Assembly: GCA_964346085.1 (NCBI GenBank)
Contig: CAYFSZ010000075.1
Span: 1 to 6,866 of the forward strand
Reading direction: 5' to 3'
Origin: UBA5436 sp964346085
Lineage (GTDB): Bacteria > Bacillota > Clostridia > Saccharofermentanales > DTU023
DNA length: 6,866 bases
The notes below the pieces were generated by a model that saw only the letters and a program-made list of their open reading frames with translations, was not told where the DNA came from and did not search any database. Positions 1 through 6,162 of this stretch are shown here, in pieces; position 1 is the stretch's first letter; each line of letters opens with the position of its first letter. The translations under genes and the position numbers were made by a program.

Positions 1-37
1 GTAACTCTCAGCTACATCACATACAAAACAAAGTCTT

Positions 38-1846
38 CTAAGCTAATTCTTCCAACCGATCAACTAACTTCCCAACAAAATCAATCATGTTTTGTAAAGG
101 CATTTCAGTTGTTAAATCAACGTTTGCTAATTTTGCATGCTCGATAACATTTAATGGTCCACCAGTTGATAAAAATTTCTTCCACATATTCACTTGCTCT
201 TCAGGTTTTTTCTCTAAGTTTACATAGAAATCAGTTGAGACAACTAAACTTGCACTATAAGTATAAGAATAGAGATTCATATAATAGTGTGGTTGGCGCA
301 TCCAAGTTTTTTCGGCGCCTTTGTCAAAAATGACAGTATCACCCCAGAATGTTTTGAGAACACCTAGATAAATCTCATCTAAATCATTTGCGGATAAAGA
401 TTCACCATCAGCGATTTTATCCATCACGATTCTTTGGAAAGCGCCCTCCAATAAATGAGTGACAGCATTGTGATAATAAGTATTGCCGATCATTGAAGAA
501 ATCACCCAACGTTGGAAGCGAGGATCTTTATTTTTTTGTAATAAACTATTTGCTAATAATAATTCATGGGCAGTAGAAGGAGATTCAATCAAATAAAATG
601 GCATATCTGCTTCTAATAAATGATTGTTTTCTGCGCATAAAATGCTTTGGGCGGCATGTCCTAATTCATGCGCTAAAGTGAACACTTCACTTAATTTCCC
701 AGACCAATTAAGTAGAATATAAGGATGTGCTTCAGGAACTCCAGTGCAGAAACCACCCGTAGATTTGCCAAGATTCTGAGCAAAGTCTGTCCATCTTTCA
801 GGGAAGCTTGCCATCATCATATCATGATATTCATGACCCATAATTTTCATTGCATCAGAAATGTATTGTTCTGCCTCTTTGATTGTGACTTCAGGCTCAT
901 ACTCAGCGTCAAGCGGAGCCAATAGATCAGCATAATGCAATTCATCCAGTTGATACTCTTTTTGAATTAATTTTGCATAGCGACGCATATGAGGTGCTAA
1001 GTCATGTAAGAGCATATCAATTTGACGATCGTATAATTCCCTTGTGCTCTTTTGGCGGAATAGAGCAGCTTCAGTCGCATTTTCAAATCCTCTTAATTTC
1101 GCTATTGTTTCATTCTTTTGAAATGTGCCAAGCATGAGTGCAGCATTGGTATTATGGTATTTTTCTAAAGTTTCAGAAAAAGCTTTAAAAGCATTTCTTC
1201 TTATTTCAGCATTTTTATCACGCGCATAATTATTTTCAAAAGATACATAACTTAGAGGATACTCTTGCCCATTTGCCTCAAAATTAGGGAATGTCATATC
1301 TTGAGCCTTGATGATTTCATAAACTGAATAAGGCAAAGAGAATGAAGGGCTAAGTGCAGCTAAGACTTTTTCGGTTTCTTGCGATAATAGATGTTCTTTT
1401 TCTTCTAGTTTATCTTTCAAGAAATATTTATATTCATTTGTTTCCTGAATTGCTTTTTCGAAAACAGAATCCTCAATTTGCGCTAATTCTGAATCGAAGA
1501 AAGAAATTGCAGCACCAGTTCTTGCTAACAATGCAGTGATTTCTTGATTCCATTTTCCTAATTCATCATTACGCATATCGACTGAAAAACGTAAGCTAAC
1601 ATAAATCTGAATGCGATAAATGAGTGAGACTAATTCTTCATAATCTTTGACTGCAGCAAGCAAGAATTCTGAAGAGTCACTATTGGCTAGTTTTCCTTGA
1701 TACTTTTCAGTAAAAGTAGAAGTCTTTTCAACTAACTCTACTTGTGCTGTTTTACATACTTCATCCGTCGAAAAAATAGAGGTTAAGTCCCAAGTTTCTT
1801 GAACAGGTACTTGAGAACGTTCTGGCAGTGTATTTTTAAGTGTCAT
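38..1846 (-). CDS. pepF: Oligoendopeptidase F (M3 family zinc metallopeptidase)
   Basis: Complete 602-residue protein, close to the usual length (about 600) of PepF/M3B oligoendopeptidases, which are cytoplasmic zinc enzymes that cut short peptides. The zinc motif HELGH is at residues 393-397, preceded by SEVFTLA. The expected downstream glutamate ligand fits E421 in the segment IESPSTAHE (420-428), 24 residues after the second histidine, matching the M3 pattern. The C-terminal stretch with PHYYMNLYSYTYSAS (519-533) fits the Tyr/His-rich substrate-side segment of the family. No signal peptide is present, which fits a cytosolic location. The ATG is preceded by an AAAGGAA ribosome site with about 5 bases of spacing, and the protein starts with a normal N-terminal helical region. 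A strong TATAAT box lies about 65 bases upstream, so the gene can be transcribed alone, although the glycosyltransferase upstream is co-oriented. Its role in recycling or in processing peptides such as signals is family knowledge, not visible here. No terminator is seen in the 37 bases after the stop. Confidence 0.95.
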   Translation of the reverse strand: MTLKNTLPERSQVPVQETWDLTSIFSTDEVCKTAQVELVEKTSTFTEKYQGKLANSDSSEFLLAAVKDYEELVSLIYRIQIYVSLRFSVDMRNDELGKWNQEITALLARTGAAISFFDSELAQIEDSVFEKAIQETNEYKYFLKDKLEEKEHLLSQETEKVLAALSPSFSLPYSVYEIIKAQDMTFPNFEANGQEYPLSYVSFENNYARDKNAEIRRNAFKAFSETLEKYHNTNAALMLGTFQKNETIAKLRGFENATEAALFRQKSTRELYDRQIDMLLHDLAPHMRRYAKLIQKEYQLDELHYADLLAPLDAEYEPEVTIKEAEQYISDAMKIMGHEYHDMMMASFPERWTDFAQNLGKSTGGFCTGVPEAHPYILLNWSGKLSEVFTLAHELGHAAQSILCAENNHLLEADMPFYLIESPSTAHELLLANSLLQKNKDPRFQRWVISSMIGNTYYHNAVTHLLEGAFQRIVMDKIADGESLSANDLDEIYLGVLKTFWGDTVIFDKGAEKTWMRQPHYYMNLYSYTYSASLVVSTDFYVNLEKKPEEQVNMWKKFLSTGGPLNVIEHAKLANVDLTTEMPLQNMIDFVGKLVDRLEELA

Positions 1847-1911
1847 AATATTCCTTTCTTTCTGCTCAAAGTAGATTGGTTAGAACAGATAAATTGATTT
1901 GTATTCAATTC

Positions 1912-1943
1912 ATTATACAGGAATATGCTGAGATTTAATTGGA
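1912..1943 (-). promoter_or_regulatory. Putative pepF promoter
   Basis: A perfect TATAAT -10 box reads on the minus strand at 1917-1912, 65 bases before the pepF start codon. The -35 region is weak: the best nearby hexamer is TCCAAT at 1943-1938, with a 20-base spacer. The upstream part overlaps the end of the glycosyltransferase gene. The call rests mainly on the -10 box and its distance from pepF. Confidence 0.5.
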
Positions 1944-2131
1944 ATGACTTTTTTGTGTTTCAAATACGAGAGGATTCATTGACATTGTATGTTCAATTGG
2001 TTTCCAACCAGCATGAGAGAATAAGGCGACAAATGAAATTGGGAGATAACTTAGCATAAACAAAGGGAATGTAAAATTAAACAAGATTTTTTTGACTGTT
2101 GAAGTATGAATATGTTTCCATTCCGTGATTG
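1935..2131 (-). CDS. Glycosyltransferase family 2, C-terminal fragment (after gap)
   Basis: The last 64 codons of a protein whose upstream part lies in the assembly gap. The fragment holds one strong hydrophobic segment (about residues 14-37 of the fragment, containing FPLFMLSYLPISFVALF), followed by WKPIEH and a short polar tail. A membrane helix followed by a W-x-P-I-x-H motif near the end is typical of membrane-attached GT2 enzymes of about 420-440 residues. It is therefore read as the end of the same gene as the N-terminal fragment at 2232-2535. It lies in a different frame from that fragment across the 100 Ns, as expected if the N run is a placeholder. The stop is 88 bases upstream of the pepF start codon, in the same orientation. 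Fragment identity is moderately sure; joining it to the N-terminal part is inference. Confidence 0.7.
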
Positions 2132-2231
2132 NNNNNNNNNNNNNNNNNNNNNNNNNNNNNNNNNNNNNNNNNNNNNNNNNNNNNNNNNNNNNNNNNNNNN
2201 NNNNNNNNNNNNNNNNNNNNNNNNNNNNNNN
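2132..2231. other. Assembly gap (100 Ns) inside the glycosyltransferase gene
   Basis: Exactly 100 consecutive Ns, the conventional filler for a gap of unknown length. The readable ends of the interrupted gene leave 1 base and 2 bases of incomplete codons, so an intact gene needs a true missing length divisible by three, which 100 is not. With family members of about 420-440 residues and about 165 residues readable, the real missing stretch is probably about 750-800 bases. That size is an estimate from family length, not from the sequence. Confidence 0.95.
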
Positions 2232-2535
2232 CGGTTGCCCCATGTTTCTTGGCAATTTCTGCGGTGCCATCGGTACAATTATCTGCTAGAACAAAAATAC
2301 GAATCAAATGGGAAGGATATGTTTGCTGCTTTATGCTTTGAATAAGATCAGCGATGACAATTTCCTCATTACGTGCGCAGATAAGAATAGCATAACGATG
2401 TTGCTTGTCTTTGGATAAATCATTCGTTTTTTTCTTTTGGAAAACCCAAACAATTGGGATAAATAAGAATTGATAGCTGTAGCAAATTGTAAATAAGATT
2501 GCAATAATATAATTAATAGTACTTAATGTTCCCAT
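2232..2535 (-). CDS. Glycosyltransferase family 2, N-terminal fragment (before gap)
   Basis: The first 101 residues of a membrane-attached family 2 (GT-A fold) glycosyltransferase, cut by the assembly gap. Residues 8-32 form an N-terminal membrane helix. The nucleotide-sugar domain then begins, with ILICARNEE (50-58), a 'LIQSIKQQTYP' helix (64-74) and FVLADNCTDGTA (81-92), where D85 and D89 match the early acidic residues of the GT2 donor site. The DxD, the catalytic base and the QxxRW-type region would lie in the gap, so donor, acceptor and activity cannot be judged. Such enzymes usually build cell-surface polysaccharide or glycolipid at the cytoplasmic membrane. The ATG follows GAGGAA with a short spacing of 2-4 bases. 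The gene is transcribed away from trxB and toward pepF. Confidence 0.85.
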
Positions 2536-2552
2536 AGTTCCTCACTTCTATG

Positions 2553-2583
2553 AATATAAACAATTCAAATTGTTAGTGTAGAA
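2553..2583 (-). promoter_or_regulatory. Putative glycosyltransferase promoter
   Basis: On the minus strand a TATATT -10-like box sits at 2558-2553, 17 bases before the start codon. This implies a very short 5' leader that barely holds the ribosome site. The -35 is poor (TTCTAC at 2583-2578, 19-base spacer). A perfect inverted repeat lies between the two boxes. Weak -35 boxes are common at regulated promoters, but this call is tentative. Confidence 0.3.
2559..2574. repeat. Perfect 7-bp inverted repeat, operator-like
   Basis: AACAATT-CA-AATTGTT is a perfect 7-bp palindrome with a 2-base centre. It lies directly upstream of the TATATT box and 24 bases upstream of the glycosyltransferase start codon. 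Size and position fit a binding site for a small dimeric repressor that would block RNA polymerase. A 2-base loop is too small for a good RNA hairpin, so a DNA-level role is more likely. AT-rich palindromes also arise by chance in such DNA. Confidence 0.4.
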
Positions 2584-2856
2584 GTCTCATCAGTGGTACT
2601 ATTTCAAAGCAATAATTCGCTAAGAGGTCTTCTCAATGCGGTATTATAAAACTAAAATTGTAATATTCAAGATAAAGAGGACAAGTAAATTATAAATTTA
2701 TTGAAATGAATAAGAAAAGTTATAAAGATGGTGTAGTTTTGCTGATTAAGACAATAATAGAATCTAGCTTTTGAAAAAATTAGAAGAGTTTTATCTAGAT
2801 TTGGAGAGATCTTATCTGTTGCCAACGATACATTTCATCAAAAATGAGGGGATTTC

Positions 2857-2885
2857 TTGAGATATACAGGCTGCTATATTAAAAT
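2857..2885 (+). promoter_or_regulatory. Putative trxB promoter
   Basis: TTGAGA (2857-2862) and TAAAAT (2880-2885) are separated by 17 bases. They match the sigma-A consensus at 4 of 6 and 5 of 6 positions. Transcription would start near 2892, giving a leader of about 30 bases. It is the best-spaced promoter in the window. The downstream stretch to 2905 is almost pure A/T. Confidence 0.6.
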
Positions 2886-2924
2886 AATTTTTAATATTAA
2901 ATTTATAGAGAGTAAGAGATTTTT

Positions 2925-3881
2925 ATGAGTGAAAAAATTTATGATGTAGTGATTTTAGGAGCTGGACCAGCTGGATTGTCAGCTGGTATTTATGCAGGCC
3001 GTGCTTGTCTAAGTACATTAATTATTGAACAAGCATTTGATGGTGGGCAAGTTGCTTCAACAGCAAGTATCGAGAATTATCCTGGTCAGATTCCTGAAGG
3101 AGAAAGCGGACCAAGCTTAATTGAACGTTTTAGTAAACAAGCAGAAATCTTTGGTTGCGAACGAGCACAAGATATTGTACAAGAAGTCGATTTCTCTGAA
3201 CCTGTTAAAAAGATAAAAGGCATGATGGGAAGTTATCAAGCTCGAAGCGTGATAATTGCGACTGGTGCAAATCCGAAAAAAGGTGGATTTGAAGGCGAAA
3301 ATAATTATATTGGTCTGGGTGTTTCCTATTGCGCAACTTGCGACGGTAATTTCTTCAAAGGCCAAGATGTTTACGTGATTGGTGGTGGAGAAGCTGCTGT
3401 TGAAGAAGCAATGTATCTAACAAAAATTGCGAGAAAAGTCACAATTATTCATCGCCGCGATCGTTTAAGAGCAGTGGAAAGTATTCAAGAAAAAGCAAAG
3501 AAAATTGAGAATTTGCATTTCATGATGGAAAGTGTTGTGGACTCTGTTTCAGGTGATGATGTTTTAGATACAATCAATGTTCGCAACTTGAAAACAAATG
3601 AAGTGACAACAATCAAAAAATCCCCTGAAGATAAATTAATGGGACTATTTGTTTTCGTTGGTTATCAACCGAATACTGGTTTATACGAAGGAAAAGTAAA
3701 AATGGATAATGGGTATATTGTCACAGATGAAGATATGGTGACTGATGTTCCAGGGATTTTTGCTGCTGGCGACTTACGTGTCAAAAAATTCCGCCAAGTC
3801 ATTACTGCTGCTGCAGACGGAGCTTTGGCTGCGAATTCAGCCAAAACATATTTAGCAAATTTAGATGGCACTAGTTATTAA
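2925..3881 (+). CDS. trxB: Thioredoxin reductase (NADPH, FAD-dependent)
   Basis: Complete 318-residue low-molecular-weight thioredoxin reductase, which reduces thioredoxin with NADPH through FAD and a cysteine pair in the cytoplasm. The N-terminal FAD loop GAGPAG is at 12-17, and the redox motif CATC at 136-139 is followed by DGNFF. The NADPH loop GGGEAA is at 153-158. HRRDRLR (176-182) carries the arginine pair that in family members binds the 2'-phosphate of NADPH. The closing FAD motif AGDLR (281-285) is followed by RQVITAAADGALAA. All key residues are present, so the enzyme should be active. Length is normal for the family (about 305-320). The start is fixed by the conserved IYDVVILGAGPAG directly after it. 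The ribosome site is weak, since only AAGAG precedes the ATG and no GG core is present. Two stop codons in tandem end the gene. It is transcribed alone from the promoter at 2857-2885 and ends at a strong hairpin. Organisms of this type may carry a second reductase, so the partner thioredoxin or related protein is not certain. Confidence 0.95.
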   Translation: MSEKIYDVVILGAGPAGLSAGIYAGRACLSTLIIEQAFDGGQVASTASIENYPGQIPEGESGPSLIERFSKQAEIFGCERAQDIVQEVDFSEPVKKIKGMMGSYQARSVIIATGANPKKGGFEGENNYIGLGVSYCATCDGNFFKGQDVYVIGGGEAAVEEAMYLTKIARKVTIIHRRDRLRAVESIQEKAKKIENLHFMMESVVDSVSGDDVLDTINVRNLKTNEVTTIKKSPEDKLMGLFVFVGYQPNTGLYEGKVKMDNGYIVTDEDMVTDVPGIFAAGDLRVKKFRQVITAAADGALAANSAKTYLANLDGTSY

Positions 3882-3910
3882 TAAAGTTTAGAATCATGAT
3901 GAAATAAAAG

Positions 3911-3951
3911 AGGACGGGCACGCAATGCGATGACCCGTCCTTTATTTTTTT
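3911..3951. terminator. Bidirectional intrinsic terminator between trxB and the convergent gene
   Basis: AGGACGGG (3911-3918) pairs perfectly with CCCGTCCT (3934-3941). The interior can add a small CGC/GCG pairing. On the plus strand it is followed by TTATTTTTTT, a good terminator for trxB. On the minus strand the hairpin is followed by CTTTTATTT, a weaker but plausible terminator for the 582-residue gene, whose stop codon lies inside the T-rich tail at 3950-3952. The two genes are only 68 bases apart and converge, so a shared terminator is the natural reading. Confidence 0.9.
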
Positions 3952-5698
3952 ACTTGAGTTCTAGAGAATTAATCTCTATCGTACGGCGACCACTATTTGA
4001 AATAATATCCTCGGTCAACTGATCTTCTGTATATGGACTGTAGAAGTTAAATGTTAATTCATCACCAGCTTCAAGAAATGCTAATTGTGGAGATAAAGTA
4101 ATTGGTGCAGAAAAGACTTGTTTACCAATATAGGCATTCCATAAATTATCTTCAGATGAATTCTCAGATTGTTCAATCATGAAGTAATAATACGTGTTTC
4201 CTTCAATGGAGACGGAATGAATATCTGCAATTTTGGCAGTGAGAGTACTTTCTTCTTTTTGGCTTTCCGTTTCTGGTTCGTTCCGCAATCTAGAATTCTG
4301 ACTGATTTCATAATTTTGAATCGCTTCTTTGATGGATGCCCCAACTCCTGTTGTTTGATAATTTTGGGCATCGACTAGTGCATACATTTTGACCAAAGAA
4401 CCTTGATCCTTTAGCGCCATACAATAGGAAGGACGGCCACCGATATTTAATAAAATTGGTACCGTTGCATTATAACCTTTTTCTTGAACAGCTCCTTCAG
4501 CACTACGCATAGCCGAACTTTCATCGGCTGATGCCATTGCGTAATAATGAGTCTCTTTGGTTCTCATATTCACCAAGACAAAACCTAAGTTAGAATTATC
4601 TTCAGTTGATACAGAAGTAATACCTGTATATAAATACACGTCATCTTCTAACGCTAAATAGTTGTATAAAGCTGTGGCTCTCAATACTCCTTTTTGACCA
4701 ATCCAGGAATTGATGAATCCATCTTGATATTGACCGTAATAATTGATTTGATTCAAAATCAAGTTTGCAGGATAGACACGATCAATCCATGTCGGAATTT
4801 CCCCCGTTTTATACTTAGTGGTTTCTCCAGTGATTGCATTACAGACAACAATTTCTGTCACATCTTTTCCGCCGAACCAACCAACCTGTGGCTTGATAAT
4901 AGGAGCAACCCAAAAAGGAGTTCCTTCTTCATCAATTTCCATGACCGGTGTATCAAAAATGGCAAAAGGGTAACGCAAACGCAAATGTCGATTGATATTT
5001 CTGAATAATGGCTCGGAGAAAGAATATTTCATACCACCATTCACACTTTGCAAAGTGACACTACTATCGATCATATCGACTTGGATTAAACGAGGTAATC
5101 CCTCTTTACGATTGTTCAGCCATTTAATGATGTCACCATAACGTAGGGGAGTGACTCTAACAGGTCGACCTTGATAATTAATTTGGATATATTCTGGATC
5201 AACTTCAAATTGAGAAACTAACTCTGCGATTTCACCCATCTTTTTGCTTCCGAGACGTTGTGCGGTATCACGATCGACAGTAGGAATATCGGTAAAATCA
5301 ACCTCAGAAATAATTCCAGGAAAATCCGTGTTTTCAACAGTCAGAAGTTTTGCATACGACCTAGAACGGAAGACTTCTGAAGAAATTAAATTAAAAACTC
5401 CGTAAAGAAGAATGAGAATAATGGGAATCCAAATGAGCCCACTTCTTGTGTTTTTTTGAAACAAATCACGCCAAGAGTTAAATTTAAATTGTATATTTTC
5501 AAAAAACATCCCCTTGTGACTTTGAGGATTATCTCGCACTAATAAGAAACGAGGTAGAATAATCAAACAACTCAGGATAATTAATTTAATAAATGCACCT
5601 TTATCATGTAAGTTGATTGGCGTTAAATCAATAAACCAAAATACGATGACGAAAATGGCCAAAAGAATATAGTATTTTGTTAATAGTTTTTTTGTCAT
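3950..5698 (-). CDS. Uncharacterised membrane-anchored protein with large extracytoplasmic part
   Basis: Complete 582-residue protein of a family I do not recognise by name. Three hydrophobic helices lie near the N-terminus (about 9-25, 35-54 and 86-105), separated by short charged segments. About 475 mostly hydrophilic residues follow without another membrane segment. With a lysine-rich start (MTKKLLTK) inside and three passes, the large part should face outside. It is rich in W, Y and F, for example FAIFDTPVMEIDEEGTPFWVAP (245-266), GGKDVTEIVVCNAITGE (276-292), GEIPTWIDRVYP (299-310) and INSWIGQKGVLR (329-340). This pattern suggests a structured domain, not a low-complexity linker. A polar acidic stretch (about 467-486) separates a small C-terminal domain (487-582). 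No catalytic motif, LPXTG signal or zinc site was seen. The start is supported by GAGAGGA six bases upstream. It ends at the shared terminator and is divergent from the B12-regulated gene. Being intact and free of oddities, it is likely a conserved envelope protein, but no function is proposed. Confidence 0.9.
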   Translation of the reverse strand: MTKKLLTKYYILLAIFVIVFWFIDLTPINLHDKGAFIKLIILSCLIILPRFLLVRDNPQSHKGMFFENIQFKFNSWRDLFQKNTRSGLIWIPIILILLYGVFNLISSEVFRSRSYAKLLTVENTDFPGIISEVDFTDIPTVDRDTAQRLGSKKMGEIAELVSQFEVDPEYIQINYQGRPVRVTPLRYGDIIKWLNNRKEGLPRLIQVDMIDSSVTLQSVNGGMKYSFSEPLFRNINRHLRLRYPFAIFDTPVMEIDEEGTPFWVAPIIKPQVGWFGGKDVTEIVVCNAITGETTKYKTGEIPTWIDRVYPANLILNQINYYGQYQDGFINSWIGQKGVLRATALYNYLALEDDVYLYTGITSVSTEDNSNLGFVLVNMRTKETHYYAMASADESSAMRSAEGAVQEKGYNATVPILLNIGGRPSYCMALKDQGSLVKMYALVDAQNYQTTGVGASIKEAIQNYEISQNSRLRNEPETESQKEESTLTAKIADIHSVSIEGNTYYYFMIEQSENSSEDNLWNAYIGKQVFSAPITLSPQLAFLEAGDELTFNFYSPYTEDQLTEDIISNSGRRTIEINSLELK

Positions 5699-5732
5699 GA
5701 GGATTCCTCTCTTATTAGCTACTATTTTTTTT

Positions 5733-5762
5733 AGTATAAACTAGACTTCTGGCAAATGCTAT
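5733..5762 (-). promoter_or_regulatory. Putative promoter of the 582-residue membrane protein
   Basis: On the minus strand TATACT (5738-5733) matches the -10 consensus at 5 of 6 positions and lies 34 bases before the start codon. The best -35 candidate with 18-base spacing is ATAGCA (5762-5757), a poor match. A better -35-like TTGCCA at 5755-5750 is too close to use this -10. The assignment rests on the -10 box and position. Confidence 0.35.
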
Positions 5763-5813
5763 GGGCATCATCTTAATCAATGAAAAGAATATGTTAAATG
5801 ATGGAACTTGATA

Positions 5814-5842
5814 TTGATTTATTTGTCATGAATGATTAGTAT
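5814..5842 (+). promoter_or_regulatory. Putative promoter for the cobalamin riboswitch leader
   Basis: TTGATT (5814-5819) and TAGTAT (5837-5842) are spaced by 17 bases, each matching the consensus at 4 of 6 positions. Transcription would begin near 5849, just before the aptamer, as needed for a riboswitch transcript. TATAAA at 5840-5845 is an alternative -10 without a well-spaced partner. Confidence 0.4.
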
Positions 5843-5861
5843 AAAAACATAACTTAATAGA

Positions 5862-6040
5862 TATTTCTTGGTGTAAGGGAAACAGGTGAAAAACCTGTGC
5901 GGTGCCGCCGCCGTAAATGAAGAGTGTTATCTAAAAACCACTGATATTAATTGGGAAGGTAGATGATACGACGAATCACTTCATGAGCCGGAAGACCTAC
6001 CTCGAAAAAAGTAACAAAGCAACGGATCATTGTAGGTTAC
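5862..6040 (+). promoter_or_regulatory. Cobalamin (B12) riboswitch aptamer, class I-like
   Basis: The conserved blocks occur in order: TTGGTG (5868-5873), AAGGGAA (5875-5881), a 6-bp hairpin ACAGGT/ACCTGT (5882-5887 with 5893-5898), TGCGG with a GCCGCCGCCGT loop region (5898-5913), CCACTG (5938-5943), GGGAAGG (5953-5959), and the B12 box AGCCGGAAGACCTACCT (5986-6002). AGGTAG (5957-5962) pairs with CTACCT (5997-6002), as in known cobalamin aptamers. A short closing helix is possible between TTTC (5864-5867) and GAAA (6004-6007). The next hairpin, GTAAC (6011-6015) with GTTAC (6036-6040) and inner CAA/TTG, presents a CGGATCA loop that could kiss the C/G-rich loop upstream, the usual last step of ligand recognition. 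The long insertion between the core and CCACTG suggests the adenosylcobalamin-type class I, but the preferred cobalamin form is not certain. It leads directly into an intrinsic terminator before a secreted-protein gene. Confidence 0.93.
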
Positions 6041-6062
6041 AAAAAGATAAAAGCAAATGCGG

Positions 6063-6103
6063 GCTATAATCAATTCTATTTGATTGTAGCTTTTTTATTT
6101 TTT
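6063..6103 (+). terminator. Riboswitch expression-platform terminator
   Basis: GCTATAATCAA (6063-6073) and TTGATTGTAGC (6080-6090) form an 11-bp stem with one G-U pair and a 6-base loop, followed by TTTTTTATTTTTT (6091-6103). It lies between the B12 aptamer and the secreted-protein start, so it should stop transcription when ligand is bound. Its 5' arm (CTATAAT, 6064-6070) can instead pair with ATTGTAG (6029-6035) in the hairpin after the aptamer, giving a 7-bp antiterminator with one G-U. The two pairings exclude each other. Confidence 0.9.
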
Positions 6104-6162
6104 GAAAATAGCTTTTTCTTACCTAAATCAATGATTAGATTCTTGTTAGGAAAGGAAAAAGT

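Larger units (their letters stand above)
2536..2924. other. AT-rich divergent intergenic region, no convincing gene
   Basis: This 389-bp stretch separates the glycosyltransferase (minus) from trxB (plus). It holds the inverted repeat near its left end and the trxB promoter near its right end. Between about 2585 and 2856 only tiny open frames occur: 19 codons from 2636, 22 codons from 2706, and about 29 codons from a TTG at 2771 overlapping the previous stop. None has a convincing ribosome site or a recognisable product, apart from a loosely placed GAGG before 2636. No tRNA-like, riboswitch-like or terminator structure was recognised. The length is larger than needed for two promoters and could hold an unannotated small RNA or a decayed gene, but nothing shows this directly. 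Confidence 0.5.

Noticed and set aside
725..925. Short plus-strand open frame inside pepF
   Set aside because: It is antisense to the conserved zinc-peptidase region (including residues near the active site), so it is a by-product of that coding sequence.
2051..2345. Open frames running through the N gap on both strands
   Set aside because: They exist only because Ns carry no stop codons; their two sides are not a continuous protein.
2636..2695. 19-codon open frame after a GAGG motif in the intergenic region
   Set aside because: It is very short, the ribosome site spacing is only fair, and the K/I-rich product is what AT-rich DNA gives by chance.
2881..2905. A/T-only run before trxB with possible self-complementarity
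   Set aside because: The pairing is only A-T and too weak for a stable structure; it is better explained as promoter-downstream AT-rich DNA.
3117..3365. Minus-strand 82-codon frame inside trxB
   Set aside because: It is a shadow of the conserved FAD/CATC region, with no supporting signals.
4694..5008. 104-codon plus-strand open frame inside the 582-residue gene
   Set aside because: It has no ribosome site or recognisable product and lies fully antisense to an intact long gene.
5700..5710. GAGGATTCCTC palindrome overlapping the ribosome site of the 582-residue gene
   Set aside because: A one-base centre cannot form an RNA hairpin, and the match arises from the ribosome site itself plus a short complement.
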